DNA of 64,000 bases from Sphingomonadales bacterium (GCA_027483465.1 JAIXUQ010000034.1:62001-126000); one strand, 5' to 3'; counted from the stretch's first letter, positions 50,988 to 61,390 are shown. Program-made: numbers and translations. The notes: generated by a model from the sequence alone, not told the origin.

Positions 50988-51075
50988 CCCAAGCATTCCT
51001 TGTGTGATTTCCTGCCGTTCTAAGCCCGGCGGGCAGGGGCGGGAAGGGGGTTGTGCAAAAAACGGCATTCGCGCG

Positions 51076-51107
51076 TTGACAGTATGTTTCGTTGCGTATA
51101 CATAACG
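51076..51107 (+). promoter_or_regulatory. Promoter with overlapping palindrome for the XRE operon
   Basis: TTGACA (51076-51081), 17-base spacer, TACATA (51099-51104): close to the sigma-70 consensus. CGTT-GC-GTATAC-AT-AACG (51090-51107) is an imperfect palindrome covering the -10 box, a good candidate for an autoregulatory operator. Transcription would start near 51111, at or just before the start codon, so the mRNA is probably leaderless. The 90-120 bases toward ivd hold nothing else clear. Confidence 0.7.
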
Positions 51108-51114
51108 ATTCGTG

Positions 51115-51387
51115 ATGATGAACAACGATCCCTCGACCCTGCACAACCGCCTCGCCCTGTTCCGGGCAGAGGCTGGCCTGTCCCGCAAGGAACTGGCCGA
51201 GCAGGTGGGCGTGAACCCGCAGACCATCGGGTTTCTGGAGCGCGGCCAATATGGCCCCAGCCTGGAACTGGGCCTGAAGCTGGCCCGCGTGTTTGGCGTG
51301 CCGGTGGAGACCTTGTTCAGCCTGGAACCGTTCAAGCCGCTGGCCGCGACGCTGGCCGCGCCGCACATCATGGAAGGAGGCCGCTGA
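51115..51387 (+). CDS. XRE-family HTH regulator
   Basis: A ~90 aa DNA-binding protein: [20 protein letters not shown] then [20 protein letters not shown] forms a standard Cro/CI-type HTH at residues ~10-60, followed by [27 protein letters not shown] 51112, ATG 51115 and ATG 51118 are all possible starts; no Shine-Dalgarno is visible, consistent with leaderless translation. Such YozG/HipB-like short regulators commonly control an adjacent membrane-protein operon. The stop overlaps the next gene (TGATG). Confidence 0.9.
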   Translation: MMNNDPSTLHNRLALFRAEAGLSRKELAEQVGVNPQTIGFLERGQYGPSLELGLKLARVFGVPVETLFSLEPFKPLAATLAAPHIMEGGR

Positions 51388-51842
51388 TGGCCCAAGCACA
51401 GCCATTCACCCCACCGCGCTTTTCCCCGATCCGGGTGCGCCTCCTGTCGGGCCTGGCGTTGGGTGCGCTGGCGCTGGGCACGTTCGGCCCGTTGCTGGTG
51501 CCGCTGGATGGCGGCGGCGGCGTGATGACGATGATGCGCGGCCTGGGCTGGCTGCTGGCCGCCATGGTGGCGGTGGGCAGCCCTGGCTGGCGCCATGTGG
51601 CCCCCGGCGAGCTGGACGAACGCGAACGCATGGAGCGCGAGCGGGCGGTGGCAATCGGCCACCGCGTGAGCGGCATTGGCCTGGCGCTGCTGTTTGTCTG
51701 GACCCTGATGGGCCAGGTGCGTGACCTGTGGATGCCCAGCCTGGGCCAGGCCAGCTGGCTGTTTGGCCTGATGTTTTCGCTGCACATCATGATGCCGGCC
51801 ATCATTCTGGCCTGGCGCACGCCGGCTGATGACGAGGATTGA
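51387..51842 (+). CDS. Small membrane protein with LDERER motif (paralog 1)
   Basis: A 151 aa protein. Helices at about residues 17-38, 46-63, 85-105 and 115-138 are hydrophobic. Between the second and third sits a cytoplasmic loop [18 protein letters not shown]. The start ATG overlaps the XRE stop. The LDERER-R loop, the helix layout and the ending [13 protein letters not shown] are shared with the next gene, so the two are paralogs. I do not assign a family; proteins of this layout are often found beside XRE regulators. Confidence 0.75.
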   Translation: MAQAQPFTPPRFSPIRVRLLSGLALGALALGTFGPLLVPLDGGGGVMTMMRGLGWLLAAMVAVGSPGWRHVAPGELDERERMERERAVAIGHRVSGIGLALLFVWTLMGQVRDLWMPSLGQASWLFGLMFSLHIMMPAIILAWRTPADDED

Positions 51843-51845
51843 GCG

Positions 51846-52328
51846 ATGGAAAGGACGATGACCATGGCCCCGAAGGCCCCGCTGAAACTGAGCCTGCGCA
51901 CCGCGCGCATCCTGTCGGTGGCCGTGCTGGGCGGCATCGGCATCGGCTATCTGGGCGGGGCCATCACGGCCGAACCGGATGGCAGCGCCCCGATCGGCTT
52001 TGTGTTCGTGCGGCTGATCGGCCTGTTTGCCGCCGTTGCCCTGTTCATCGAAGGGCGCGGGCAGATGAGCCAGGCCAGCGACGCCATGCTGGACGAGCGT
52101 GAACGCCAGCAGCGCGACCGGGCCTATGTTGCCACCCATCAAATCATGGTGCTGGCCCTGTTCGGCTTCTTCATCTGGTCGATCATCGCCAAGTTCATCG
52201 ATGGCTGGATGCCGGGGCAGGAACAGGCGCTCGATCTCCTGTCGGGCTTTGCGATCAGTGCGATGGCGCTGCCCGGCATCATCCTGGCCTGGCGCGAACA
52301 GCCAGCCGATGCGGAGGACGAGGCATGA
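51846..52328 (+). CDS. Small membrane protein with LDERER motif (paralog 2)
   Basis: A 160 aa protein with four hydrophobic helices and the charged loop [20 protein letters not shown] in the same place as in the preceding gene. It also ends in the related [16 protein letters not shown]. It lies 3 bases after paralog 1 and overlaps the next small gene by 4 bases (ATGA). Function unknown; possibly a sensor or target partner of the XRE regulator. Confidence 0.75.
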   Translation: MERTMTMAPKAPLKLSLRTARILSVAVLGGIGIGYLGGAITAEPDGSAPIGFVFVRLIGLFAAVALFIEGRGQMSQASDAMLDERERQQRDRAYVATHQIMVLALFGFFIWSIIAKFIDGWMPGQEQALDLLSGFAISAMALPGIILAWREQPADAEDEA

Positions 52329-52459
52329 GCCAGATCCTGCTGATCATTGCCATGCTGCTGCTGGGGCTGGCGGCCCCGCCCAGCCAGGTGCCGGAAACGC
52401 CGCTGCTGATCTTTGCGCTGGCAGTGCTGGGCGTGGCGCCGCGCCTGATGAAGGACTGA
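52325..52459 (+). CDS. Very small membrane protein (44 aa), last gene of the XRE operon
   Basis: Too short for the ORF track. The ATG overlaps the preceding stop (ATGA) and encodes [20 protein letters not shown], then a second helix [13 protein letters not shown], then RLMKD. Two short helices separated by a Pro-rich turn make a hairpin-like membrane peptide. Its codon pattern and coupling support a real gene; the role is unknown. Confidence 0.6.
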   Translation: MSQILLIIAMLLLGLAAPPSQVPETPLLIFALAVLGVAPRLMKD

Positions 52460-52518
52460 GCTTCCCGGCCGGAAGGGCCCGGGCCGGCAAGAGCCCCGCC
52501 GGTCCGGGCCAAGCCGGC

Positions 52519-52932
52519 TCAGGCGCCGGCCACCAGATGGACGCGGCGGGATTCGACAATGCGCCCCAGCGCGGCGAGCGGCAGGCCATCGGGCTGCACC
52601 GGGCGGTGAGCGGCACGGATCGCCTCGAACGCAGTGCGCACCCCGTCATAGCCGGCCGGCGTGCGATAGCCCACCACCATCACCACATCCCACGCAGCGC
52701 CATCACCCGCTTCGGCCCGGTGCAGGCGGGCATGGGCAAACAGGCCCTGCGCCACCGCCAGGCGGTCCATCGCCAGCCAGTTGGCCTCCAGAAAGCGCAG
52801 CAGCGCCGCCGGATCGGGGGCACTGGCCTTGAGGAAGGTCCATTCCTCCACGGCCGCGCCGGCCGGCAGCGCCACGGCCGGGGCCGCCAGGCCCAGCGCC
52901 AGCGCGGTCAACAGCCCGCGCCGGTCCGGCAT
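52519..52932 (-). CDS. Small exported protein, unknown function
   Basis: A 137 aa protein starting MPDRRGLLTALALGLAAPAV, a twin-Arg-like signal (DRRGLL). The mature part (VEEWTFLKASAPDPAALLRF) has the feel of a small alpha/beta barrel monomer, but I cannot name a family. The start overlaps the stop of the carboxylase alpha-subunit gene (ATGA), so it closes the leucine operon. Confidence 0.65.
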   Translation of the reverse strand: MPDRRGLLTALALGLAAPAVALPAGAAVEEWTFLKASAPDPAALLRFLEANWLAMDRLAVAQGLFAHARLHRAEAGDGAAWDVVMVVGYRTPAGYDGVRTAFEAIRAAHRPVQPDGLPLAALGRIVESRRVHLVAGA

Positions 52933-54890
52933 CAGGCGAATTCCACCAGCATCATGCCATCGGCCACCTGGTCACCGGCCGCGACATGCACGGCCTTGAT
53001 GGTGCCCGCGGTGCGCGCCGTGAGGCGATGCTCCATCTTCATGGCTTCCAGCACCAGCAGCCGGTCGCCTTCGGCCACGGCCTGGCCGGGGCTGATCTCC
53101 ACGCTGAGCACGCGGCCGGGCATCGGCGCCATCACATGCGCCTGGGTGGTGCCGGCATCGGCCGTGCGCGGCGGCCTTGTGGCCAGCGTCCAGCTTTGCC
53201 CGGCCAGCCGCACCTCGACCTGGCCGGGCTGTGGCACCACCGTGGCCGGCAACAGCGCGCCGCCCAGATCAATGGCAAGGCCAAAGCGGCTGGTGCGGCG
53301 GGCCGCCACCTCGCCGATGCCCGGCAGGCCGGCGATGCGCCAGCGATCAGGGCCGGTGGCGCGCAGCGAGACCGCATGGGCATCGCCCTGCCACCACAGC
53401 ATCACCTGCGGTTCGTGGGCAAGGTTGATGCGGAACGGCAGAGCGCCAAAGAGGCTGGCCGTCGGCGCATCGCCGGGCAGGCCCAGGCCCAATGCGGCGG
53501 CCAGCAGCACCGGGGCGGGGCATTCGGCCGGGGCTGACAGGCTGGCCAGGTGGCGGCCGATGAAGCCGGTGTCCACCTCGCCGGCGCGGAAGGCGGGATG
53601 ATCGGCCAGGCGGGCAAGGAAGGCGCGATTGGATTTCAGGCCATCAACAATGGTGGCATCCAGCGCACTGACAAGCCGATCAATGGCTTGTGCGCGGGTG
53701 TTGCCATGGGCAATCACCTTGGCGATCATCGGATCATAATCCAGGCCGATGCGGCTGCCCTGTTCCACGCCGGTATCGATGCGCACACCGGGCCCGGCGC
53801 CAAAGGCCAGGGTGCGGATGGTGCCGGTGGCAGGCAGGAAGCCGGCATCCGGATCCTCGGCATAGAGCCGCGCCTCCATCGCCCAGCCGTTGATCGCCAG
53901 TTCGTCCTGCGTCTTGGGCAGCGGTTCGCCGCGCGCCACGCGGATCTGCCATTCCACCAGATCTTGGCCGGTGATGCATTCGGTGACGGGATGCTCCACC
54001 TGCAGGCGGGTGTTCATCTCCATGAAGTAGAAGGCCGGATCGCCGGCTTCGTCCAGCGTGTCAAGATCGAGGATGAACTCCACCGTGCCGGCGCCCTGAT
54101 AGCCGATGGCATGGGCGGCGGTGACGGCGGCGATGCCCAGCGTGTGGCGCAACCGGTCGGACAGGCCGGGGGCCGGCGCCTCCTCGATCACCTTCTGGTG
54201 GCGGCGTTGCAGGGAACAATCACGTTCAAACAGATGCAAGGCGTTGCCATGGGCATCGGCAAACAACTGCACTTCCACATGGCGCGGGCGCTGGATCAGC
54301 TTTTCGAGCATCACGCCGGCATTGCCGAAGGCCGCCTCGCCCTCGCGCTGGGCGGCCATCAACGCATCCTGCAATTCGGCGGGGCTGTGGACAGCGCGCA
54401 TGCCCTTGCCGCCGCCGCCGGCCACCGCCTTGATCAGCAGCGGATAGCCCACGCCCTCGGCCGCCTTTTGCAGGCGCACCAGGCTCTGATCGCTGCCCTG
54501 ATAGCCGGGCGTGATCGGGACTCCGGCCTTTTTCATCGCCGCCTTGGCCGTGTCTTTCAGGGCCATCACCCGCATGGCGCTTTCGGGCGGGCCGATGAAG
54601 ATCAGGCCGGCGGCCTTCAGCGCGGCGGCGAAATCGGCATTTTCAGACAGGAACCCATAGCCGGGGTGGATGGCATCGGCGCCGGTGCGGTGGGCAGCAG
54701 CGATGATGGCTTCGCTGTCAAGATAGGGCCGGTCACCGGCGAGCGGCACCGCCTGGCCGGCCTCCCGCACGAAGGGGGCGTGCGTGTCGGCCGCCGAATG
54801 CACCGCCACGGTGGCGATGCCCATCCGGTGCGCGGTGCGGATGATGCGGCGGGCGATCTCGCCGCGGTTGGCGATCAGGATCTTCTTCAT
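52932..54890 (-). CDS. mccA: Methylcrotonyl-CoA carboxylase biotin-containing alpha subunit
   Basis: ATP-dependent carboxylation of biotin, then transfer to 3-methylcrotonyl-CoA by the partner MccB. Order of domains: biotin carboxylase N-domain (KKILIANRGEIARRIIRTAH), ATP-grasp (KAVAGGGGKGMRAV, MEMNTRLQVEHPVTE), the BC C-domain, a ~100 residue linker and a C-terminal biotinyl domain with EAMKMEHR, the lysine being biotinylated. 652 aa. By sequence alone, propionyl- or geranyl-CoA carboxylase is possible; the neighbouring mccB, hydratase and nearby ivd favour leucine catabolism. Confidence 0.92.
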   Translation of the reverse strand: MKKILIANRGEIARRIIRTAHRMGIATVAVHSAADTHAPFVREAGQAVPLAGDRPYLDSEAIIAAAHRTGADAIHPGYGFLSENADFAAALKAAGLIFIGPPESAMRVMALKDTAKAAMKKAGVPITPGYQGSDQSLVRLQKAAEGVGYPLLIKAVAGGGGKGMRAVHSPAELQDALMAAQREGEAAFGNAGVMLEKLIQRPRHVEVQLFADAHGNALHLFERDCSLQRRHQKVIEEAPAPGLSDRLRHTLGIAAVTAAHAIGYQGAGTVEFILDLDTLDEAGDPAFYFMEMNTRLQVEHPVTECITGQDLVEWQIRVARGEPLPKTQDELAINGWAMEARLYAEDPDAGFLPATGTIRTLAFGAGPGVRIDTGVEQGSRIGLDYDPMIAKVIAHGNTRAQAIDRLVSALDATIVDGLKSNRAFLARLADHPAFRAGEVDTGFIGRHLASLSAPAECPAPVLLAAALGLGLPGDAPTASLFGALPFRINLAHEPQVMLWWQGDAHAVSLRATGPDRWRIAGLPGIGEVAARRTSRFGLAIDLGGALLPATVVPQPGQVEVRLAGQSWTLATRPPRTADAGTTQAHVMAPMPGRVLSVEISPGQAVAEGDRLLVLEAMKMEHRLTARTAGTIKAVHVAAGDQVADGMMLVEFA

Positions 54891-54900
54891 GGTCTCTGTT

Positions 54901-55350
54901 TCATTTGGGCGGGCATCCCTTGGGATCGGCGGTCCAGCCGAAGGTGGTCAGCAGCCATTTGCCGTCGATCTTGCTCCAGCCGAAACTGTCCACCCCGCAA
55001 TGGATGCGCTTGCCATCGATATCCAGCGTGTAGGGCGCCCACACATGGGCATAATCGCGGGTGATGAGGATTTTGCTCCGCACGATCCGCTCGTCAAACA
55101 CCCGGGGCGGGGCATTGCGGAAATTGTCGAACAATTGCTGGCGCGTCATCACGGCAAAGCGGCTGCCGCCCTCGGGCGGAAAGCGCAGGATCTGGATGGT
55201 GAGCGCCGGGTGGGTCATCGCCTCGGCGGCATTGGCATCGCCCTTGTTGAGCGCGGCCATGAAGGCGTTGGTGGCGGCCAGCACCTCATCCTTGGGGGCG
55301 GCCACCGCCGGCGTGGCCAGCAGCAGCGCGGCGGCAAGAACGCGCATCAT
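54901..55350 (-). CDS. Exported NTF2/SnoaL-like protein
   Basis: About 149 aa. I chose the ATG that overlaps the hydratase stop (ATGA); the track start adds four residues. A signal peptide ([20 protein letters not shown]) precedes a cone-shaped NTF2-like fold of the DUF4440 kind: VLAATNAFMAALNKGDANAA, MTHPALTIQI, YAHVWAPYTLDIDGKRIHCG and FGWSKIDGKWLLTTFGW. It sits between the hydratase and mccA in the leucine operon, so it is co-transcribed with them, but a periplasmic role in that pathway is not obvious. Confidence 0.75.
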   Translation of the reverse strand: MMRVLAAALLLATPAVAAPKDEVLAATNAFMAALNKGDANAAEAMTHPALTIQILRFPPEGGSRFAVMTRQQLFDNFRNAPPRVFDERIVRSKILITRDYAHVWAPYTLDIDGKRIHCGVDSFGWSKIDGKWLLTTFGWTADPKGCPPK

Positions 55351-56126
55351 TCGATCACCCATGCTGGTTTTCCCTTGTTCAAAAAGGCGTTGATGCCCTC
55401 GCGGCCTTCGGGGCTGGTGCGGCGGGCGGCGATGCGGCGGGCGGTGTCGGCGCGCAGTTCATCGGTGATGGCCTGCCCGGCGAAATCCAGCGCCAGCCTT
55501 TTGGCATCGGCCACCGCCCCCGGCGCGGCCTGACCGATGTGGGCAAGCCAGTGGGAGACGACGGCTTTCGCCGCGTCTTCATCGATGGCCACTTCGTCCA
55601 CCAGGCCGATGGCCTGTGCGGTGGTGGCATCAAAGGCTTCGGCGGTGAGAAACCAGCGCCGGGCGCGCGCGCCGATGCGGGCCAGCACGAAAGGCGAGAT
55701 GGTGGCCGGCGTGAGGCCGAGCCTGACTTCGGACAGGCGGAACTGGGTGCCATCCACCGCCACCGCCATGTCCGCACAGGCCACCAGGCCCACGCCACCG
55801 CCGGTCACATGGCCGTGGGCCACCACGATCACCGGCCGCGGGCAGGCGTTGATCGCGGCCAGCATGTCAGACAGGCGCATGGCATCCGCCGCATTCTCGA
55901 CGGCACTCCAGTTCGCTGCGGCGCGCATCCAATCGAGGTCGGCACCGGCCGAAAAGCTCTTGCCGGCCCCGGCCAGCACGATGGCGCGCACCTCGGGCGC
56001 CTGGCCCAGCCGGGTGAACGCCTCGGTGAGCGCGGCGATCAGTTCGGCATTGAAGGCATTGTGCCGCTCCGGCCGGTTCAGCGTCAGCCGGGCGGTGCCA
56101 TAATCATCGAGGGTTTCATCCAGCAT
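55347..56126 (-). CDS. liuC: Enoyl-CoA hydratase/isomerase, probable methylglutaconyl-CoA hydratase
   Basis: Crotonase-fold enzyme; by context it hydrates 3-methylglutaconyl-CoA to HMG-CoA. The ATG at 56126 gives [20 protein letters not shown]; a GTG three codons upstream is the track start. Motifs: [32 protein letters not shown] and the oxyanion/catalytic region [17 protein letters not shown] with [15 protein letters not shown]. 259 aa. It lies between mccB and the NTF2-like gene, all minus strand. Confidence 0.88.
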   Translation of the reverse strand: MLDETLDDYGTARLTLNRPERHNAFNAELIAALTEAFTRLGQAPEVRAIVLAGAGKSFSAGADLDWMRAAANWSAVENAADAMRLSDMLAAINACPRPVIVVAHGHVTGGGVGLVACADMAVAVDGTQFRLSEVRLGLTPATISPFVLARIGARARRWFLTAEAFDATTAQAIGLVDEVAIDEDAAKAVVSHWLAHIGQAAPGAVADAKRLALDFAGQAITDELRADTARRIAARRTSPEGREGINAFLNKGKPAWVIE

Positions 56127-56145
56127 GGCGATCACATCCGGCCCA

Positions 56146-57720
56146 TCACATCCTGAACGTGCCGAAGCGGGTTTCCGGCACCGGCTGTTGCAGCGTGGCA
56201 GCCAGGCTCAGCGCCACCACGGCGCGCGTGTCTTCCGGCGCGATGATGCCATCGTCCCACAGCCGGGCGCTGGCGTAATAGGGATGGCCCTGGCGCTCAT
56301 ACTGGGCGCGGATCGGGGCCTTGAACGCCTCTTCCTCCGCCGGCGATTTGAAGCCGCCCGATTTCACCGTGGCCAGCACGCTGGCCGCCTGCTCGCCGCC
56401 CATCACGCTGATGCGCGCGTTGGGCCAGATCCACAGGAAGCGCGGGGAATAGGCGCGGCCGCACATGCCATAATTGCCGGCGCCGAAACTGCCGCCGGTG
56501 ATCACCGTGATCTTGGGCACCGCTGCGCAGGCCACCGCCGTCACCAGCTTGGCGCCATGTTTCGCGATGCCCTCGTTCTCGAAGCGGCGGCCCACCATGA
56601 AGCCGCTGATATTCTGAAGGAACAGCAAGGGCGTGCGGCGCTGGCAGGCCAGTTCGATGAAGTGGGCGCCTTTCTGGGCGCTTTCGCTGAACAATATGCC
56701 GTTGTTGGCGATGATGCCGATGGGCTGGCCTTCGATCGCGGCAAAGCCGGTCACCAGGGTTTCGCCATAGCGCGGCTTGAATTCGTGGAACTCCGAACCA
56801 TCCACCAGCCGGGCGATGATCTCGCGCACGTCCACCGGCACGCGCGTGTCGATGGGGGCCAGCGCGTTCAATTCGGCGGCATCGAACAGCGGCGGCCGGC
56901 TGGGCGCGCGCGGGGGGGCGGGTGCGGCGGGCAGGGTGGCGACGATGCGCCGGGCGATGGCGATGGCATCATGATCATTATCGGCGAGATGATCGGCCAC
57001 GCCCGACAGCCTTGTGTGGACATCACCGCCGCCCAGCTCCTCGGCGCTCACCTCCTCGCCGGTGGCGGCCTTTACCAGCGGCGGGCCGCCCAGAAAGATG
57101 GTGCCCTGGTTCTTCACGATGATCGATTCATCCGCCATCGCCGGCACATAGGCGCCGCCGGCGGTGCAACTGCCCATCACCACGGCGATCTGGGCGATGC
57201 CGGCCGCGCTCATCGTTGCCTGGTTGTAGAAGATGCGGCCGAAATGATCGCGATCGGGGAACACCTCGTCCTGCCGGGGCAGGTTGGCGCCGCCGGAATC
57301 CACGAGATAGAGGCAGGGCAGGCCGTTTTGCGCGGCAATTTCCTGGGCGCGCAGATGTTTCTTGACGGTGATGGGATAGTAACTGCCGCCCTTCACCGTG
57401 GCATCATTTGCAACGATCACGCACAGCCGGCCTTCCACCTGGCCCACCCCGGCGATCAGGCCGGCGGCCGGCACATCCTCGCCATAGACATCCTGGGCGG
57501 CGAACTGGCCGATTTCCAGAAAGGCGCTGTGGGGATCGAGCAGCGCCTCCACGCGCGCCCGTGGCAGCAGCTTGCCGCGCGCCACATGCTTTTGCCGGGC
57601 GGCTTCCGGCCCGCCCAGCGCGATGCGGGCGGCCTTTTCGCGCAGATCGGCGACCAGATCGGCCATGGCCGCAGCGGTGGTTCGGGCAGACGGCGGCAGG
57701 GGTTGACCAATGGTGGGCAT
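56146..57720 (-). CDS. mccB: Methylcrotonyl-CoA carboxylase carboxyltransferase (beta) subunit
   Basis: Transfers carboxyl from biotin to 3-methylcrotonyl-CoA. 524 aa with the two crotonase-fold carboxyltransferase halves: [39 protein letters not shown], then [20 protein letters not shown] and the signature [20 protein letters not shown] followed by [13 protein letters not shown]. These stretches favour MCC-beta over propionyl-CoA carboxylase. It heads the mccB-liuC-NTF2-mccA-small protein operon and is divergent from rpmE. Confidence 0.93.
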   Translation of the reverse strand: MPTIGQPLPPSARTTAAAMADLVADLREKAARIALGGPEAARQKHVARGKLLPRARVEALLDPHSAFLEIGQFAAQDVYGEDVPAAGLIAGVGQVEGRLCVIVANDATVKGGSYYPITVKKHLRAQEIAAQNGLPCLYLVDSGGANLPRQDEVFPDRDHFGRIFYNQATMSAAGIAQIAVVMGSCTAGGAYVPAMADESIIVKNQGTIFLGGPPLVKAATGEEVSAEELGGGDVHTRLSGVADHLADNDHDAIAIARRIVATLPAAPAPPRAPSRPPLFDAAELNALAPIDTRVPVDVREIIARLVDGSEFHEFKPRYGETLVTGFAAIEGQPIGIIANNGILFSESAQKGAHFIELACQRRTPLLFLQNISGFMVGRRFENEGIAKHGAKLVTAVACAAVPKITVITGGSFGAGNYGMCGRAYSPRFLWIWPNARISVMGGEQAASVLATVKSGGFKSPAEEEAFKAPIRAQYERQGHPYYASARLWDDGIIAPEDTRAVVALSLAATLQQPVPETRFGTFRM

Positions 57721-57778
57721 GATGGCGGTATAGGCCGGCCCGCACCAGTCGCCAAGTGGCGCAGCCGCTTTCCGGATA

Positions 57779-57807
57779 TTGCAAAGCGGGGAACAAGCGG
57801 CTATGCG
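57779..57807 (+). promoter_or_regulatory. Candidate promoter of rpmE
   Basis: TTGCAA (57779-57784), 17-base spacer, TATGCG (57802-57807), 57 bases before the rpmE start in the 144-base divergent gap. No matching minus-strand promoter for mccB was identified by eye. Confidence 0.45.
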
Positions 57808-57864
57808 GCGCGTTCAATTTTCCAGGGGCCGGTCGGAACCGGTCCGCAGCCAAGGAAACACCCC

Positions 57865-58095
57865 ATGAAGTCCGGCGTTCATCCCGATTATCACATGATC
57901 ACCGTCAAGATGACGGACGGTACCACCTATCAGACCCGTTCGACCTGGGGCAAGGAAGGTGACGTGATGAACCTGGAAATCGATCCGACCAGCCACCCGG
58001 CGTGGACCGGCGGCACCGGCCGCCTGATGGACGCCGGCGGCCAGGTGGCGCGCTTCAACAAGCGCTTCGCCAGCTTCGGCCTGGGCAAGAAGTAA
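57865..58095 (+). CDS. rpmE: 50S ribosomal protein L31 (zinc-free type)
   Basis: A 76 aa ribosomal protein beginning [20 protein letters not shown] with the family motif [15 protein letters not shown] precedes the ATG. The cysteines of the zinc-binding form (the CxxC pair and the Cys near residue 16, here Met) are all absent, so this is the C-minus form. The 656 aa track ORF reading back through the mccB region is a shadow. Confidence 0.95.
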   Translation: MKSGVHPDYHMITVKMTDGTTYQTRSTWGKEGDVMNLEIDPTSHPAWTGGTGRLMDAGGQVARFNKRFASFGLGKK

Positions 58096-58176
58096 CGCGC
58101 AGCGCCGGGTGCGCGCGTGCCGCGCGCCCACAGGCGCCAGTGCGGAGCCCGGCCTGCGCCGGGGCAGGCTTGAGCG

Positions 58177-58207
58177 AAAAAGGCGGCCCCAACAGGCCGC
58201 CTTTTTT
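58177..58207. terminator. Bidirectional terminator between rpmE and the acyl-CoA synthetase
   Basis: AAAAAGGCGGCC, loop CCAACA, GGCCGCCTTTTTT. The 12-bp stem carries a T-run on both strands, so it can end rpmE on the plus strand and the acyl-CoA synthetase on the minus strand. Confidence 0.9.
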
Positions 58208-58294
58208 GATTCGTCCGACGGCGTGGCTCCGCCACGCTTCATCTTCCCCTTTTTGCCGTCTGCAGAACGGACTCGGCGGCTTTGCCGCCGGCCG
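58177..58294. repeat. Dispersed three-hairpin element, copy B
   Basis: The terminator is followed by TCGTCCGACG, the hairpin GCGTGGC-TCC-GCCACGC (58221-58237), a C/T-rich spacer and GGACT leading to CGGCGGC-TTT-GCCGCCG then GCCG. Compared with copy A at 32821, the second stem has T-A where A has C-G, the terminator stem has C-G where A has T-A, and the last loop is TTT in place of TCC. Spacing from terminator start to GGACTC is about 90 bases in both. Confidence 0.75.
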
Positions 58295-58299
58295 TTCCC

Positions 58300-59865
<1,566 letters not shown>

Positions 59866-59940
59866 GTCTGATCCTCCCGGCGACCAGTCTATGGCCCGCC
59901 GGTTGGAAAGAAAGCCTGCACTTGTAAGGGGAAAGCCGCC

Positions 59941-60153
59941 TCAGCCTTCGGGTTGCAGCAGCTTGTGCAGATGCACCACCACATATTTCATCGTGGCATC
60001 ATCAACGGTGCGCTGGGCATTGGCGCGCCAGGCGGCTTCGGCCTTGGCATAATCAGGAAAAATGCCAACGACATGAAGATCATCGGGGTTGGTGAAATCC
60101 AGACCCTGGGGATCGACGACGCGGCCGCCGAAAACGAGATGGAGCTTGCTCAT
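59941..60153 (-). CDS. DUF4170 small protein
   Basis: The true start is the ATG giving MSKLHLVFGGRVVDPQGLDF, with 70 aa in all; the 117 aa track ORF has a non-conserved N-terminus. The motif HLVFGGRVVDP..LDFTNPDDLHVVGIFPDYAKAE and the ending YVVVHLHKLLQPEG match DUF4170, a small alphaproteobacterial family without known function. It lies 26 bases after the gamma-carbonic anhydrase gene. Confidence 0.85.
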   Translation of the reverse strand: MSKLHLVFGGRVVDPQGLDFTNPDDLHVVGIFPDYAKAEAAWRANAQRTVDDATMKYVVVHLHKLLQPEG

Positions 60154-60179
60154 GGCGCGACGTCTAGCCGCAGAGCCGA

Positions 60180-60752
60180 TCAGGCGCCAGTGGCGGTTTG
60201 CGCATATTCGGCCTGCAAGCGCTGCATGGTGGCGGCAAACCAGGCATCGAATTCCGGGCCATCCCAGGCGCGGTGATGGCCGGCGGCATAGCATTCGGCG
60301 TTGCGCATGTAGAATTCGGCATTGATCCGGTTGGGCAGGCGGTTGTCGCGCGTGGCGATCACCTTGGCCGGGCTGCCCACGATGATGCTGTGTTCGGGCG
60401 CTTCAAACCGGTCCTTGCAATAGGCGTGCTGGCCCACGATCGATCCGGCGCCGATGAGGGCGCCGTTGTAGACCGTGGCGTTGATGCCGATCAGGCAATG
60501 ATCGCCCACCTGGCAGCCGTGCAGCGTGACATGGTGGGTGACGCTGGTGTGCGCGCCGACGATCACCGGCTTGCCGGGATCGGTGTGGATCATCACGAAA
60601 TCCTGGATATTGGCGCCTTCGTGGATTTCGACATGCGCACATTCGGCGCGGATGACGGCATTACACCAGATCGAGGCGCGCGGCCCCACCGAAACCTTGC
60701 CATAAATCTGGGCGGATGGATGGACGAAGGCAGTGGGGTGGATATCGATCAT
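60180..60752 (-). CDS. Gamma-carbonic anhydrase family protein
   Basis: Left-handed beta-helix (hexapeptide-repeat) protein of 190 aa. The zinc-ligand histidines are visible in VMIHTDPGKP and in VTHHVTLHGCQVGD; the conserved Gln-Asp in NIQDFVMIH and the ending IIVGSPAKVIATR also fit. It may hydrate CO2 or act in a CoA-linked reaction like PaaY/CaiE relatives; the sequence does not decide. It overlaps the MlaC-like gene by 4 bases (ATGA). Confidence 0.9.
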   Translation of the reverse strand: MIDIHPTAFVHPSAQIYGKVSVGPRASIWCNAVIRAECAHVEIHEGANIQDFVMIHTDPGKPVIVGAHTSVTHHVTLHGCQVGDHCLIGINATVYNGALIGAGSIVGQHAYCKDRFEAPEHSIIVGSPAKVIATRDNRLPNRINAEFYMRNAECYAAGHHRAWDGPEFDAWFAATMQRLQAEYAQTATGA

Positions 60753-61390
60753 GGTCTCTGCACGGCAAGGGATTTGGCGTTGGCACTCTTCATGAAGGCC
60801 ACCAGCGCGTCAAAGCCATTCTTGGCGATATAGGCGGAAAAATCCGCCTCCTGCGTGAGCGCGAGATTGACGCCGCCGACGATGAGATTGTTGACCATCA
60901 GCTTGCCGCCGTCGCTCTTCACCTGCCAGATCGTGTCAACCGGCTGGGCGCCGGGGCGGGTGACGCGGGTATAGACCTCGGTATAGGGGCCGCGCCCCAC
61001 GGTGCGCTGCACCTGCACCCGGGCATCGGCATAATCATAAAGCCGATCCGCATAGGCATTGAGCACGAATTCGGGAAAGGCGGCGCGATAGGCCTCCAAC
61101 TGGGCCGGGCTGAGGCTGGCGCGCTGGCGGCGGATCAGGCGCATGCCGATATCATCCAGCGCGACATTGCGGGTGAGAAGATCGCGGAACTTCGCCCGCG
61201 CCGCCGGCTTGGCCAGCGCCTTGTCGCGCAGCACGGCAAAGCCGCTGCCCACCAGATCCTCGATGAACGGCCGCGCCGCCGGATCACCGGGGCTGGCCGC
61301 CGTGGCGGCGCCGACCTGGGCGGCGGCCGGGGTGAAGGGCAGGGCGGCGGCCAGCAGCAGGCCGGACAGGACGGAGAGGGGCTTGATCAT
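60749..61390 (-). CDS. MlaC/Ttg2D-family periplasmic phospholipid-binding protein
   Basis: Shuttles phospholipid between the outer membrane and the inner-membrane MlaFEDB complex. The start MIKPLSVLSGLLLAAALPFT gives a signal peptide; the longer track start was dropped. Motifs: PFIEDLVGSGFAVLRDKALA, FRDLLTRNVALDDIGMRLI, LEAYRAAFPEFVLNAYADRL and VDTIWQVKSDGGKLMVNNLI. 213 aa. The other mla genes are not in the window. It is unusual to find it coupled to a carbonic-anhydrase-like gene. Confidence 0.88.
   Translation of the reverse strand: MIKPLSVLSGLLLAAALPFTPAAAQVGAATAASPGDPAARPFIEDLVGSGFAVLRDKALAKPAARAKFRDLLTRNVALDDIGMRLIRRQRASLSPAQLEAYRAAFPEFVLNAYADRLYDYADARVQVQRTVGRGPYTEVYTRVTRPGAQPVDTIWQVKSDGGKLMVNNLIVGGVNLALTQEADFSAYIAKNGFDALVAFMKSANAKSLAVQRP

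Noticed and set aside
50988-52142. An N-terminal extension of ~385 residues on isovaleryl-CoA dehydrogenase
   Set aside because: The extension is Ala/Gln/His-rich antisense of the XRE module. The dehydrogenase has its standard length from 50987.
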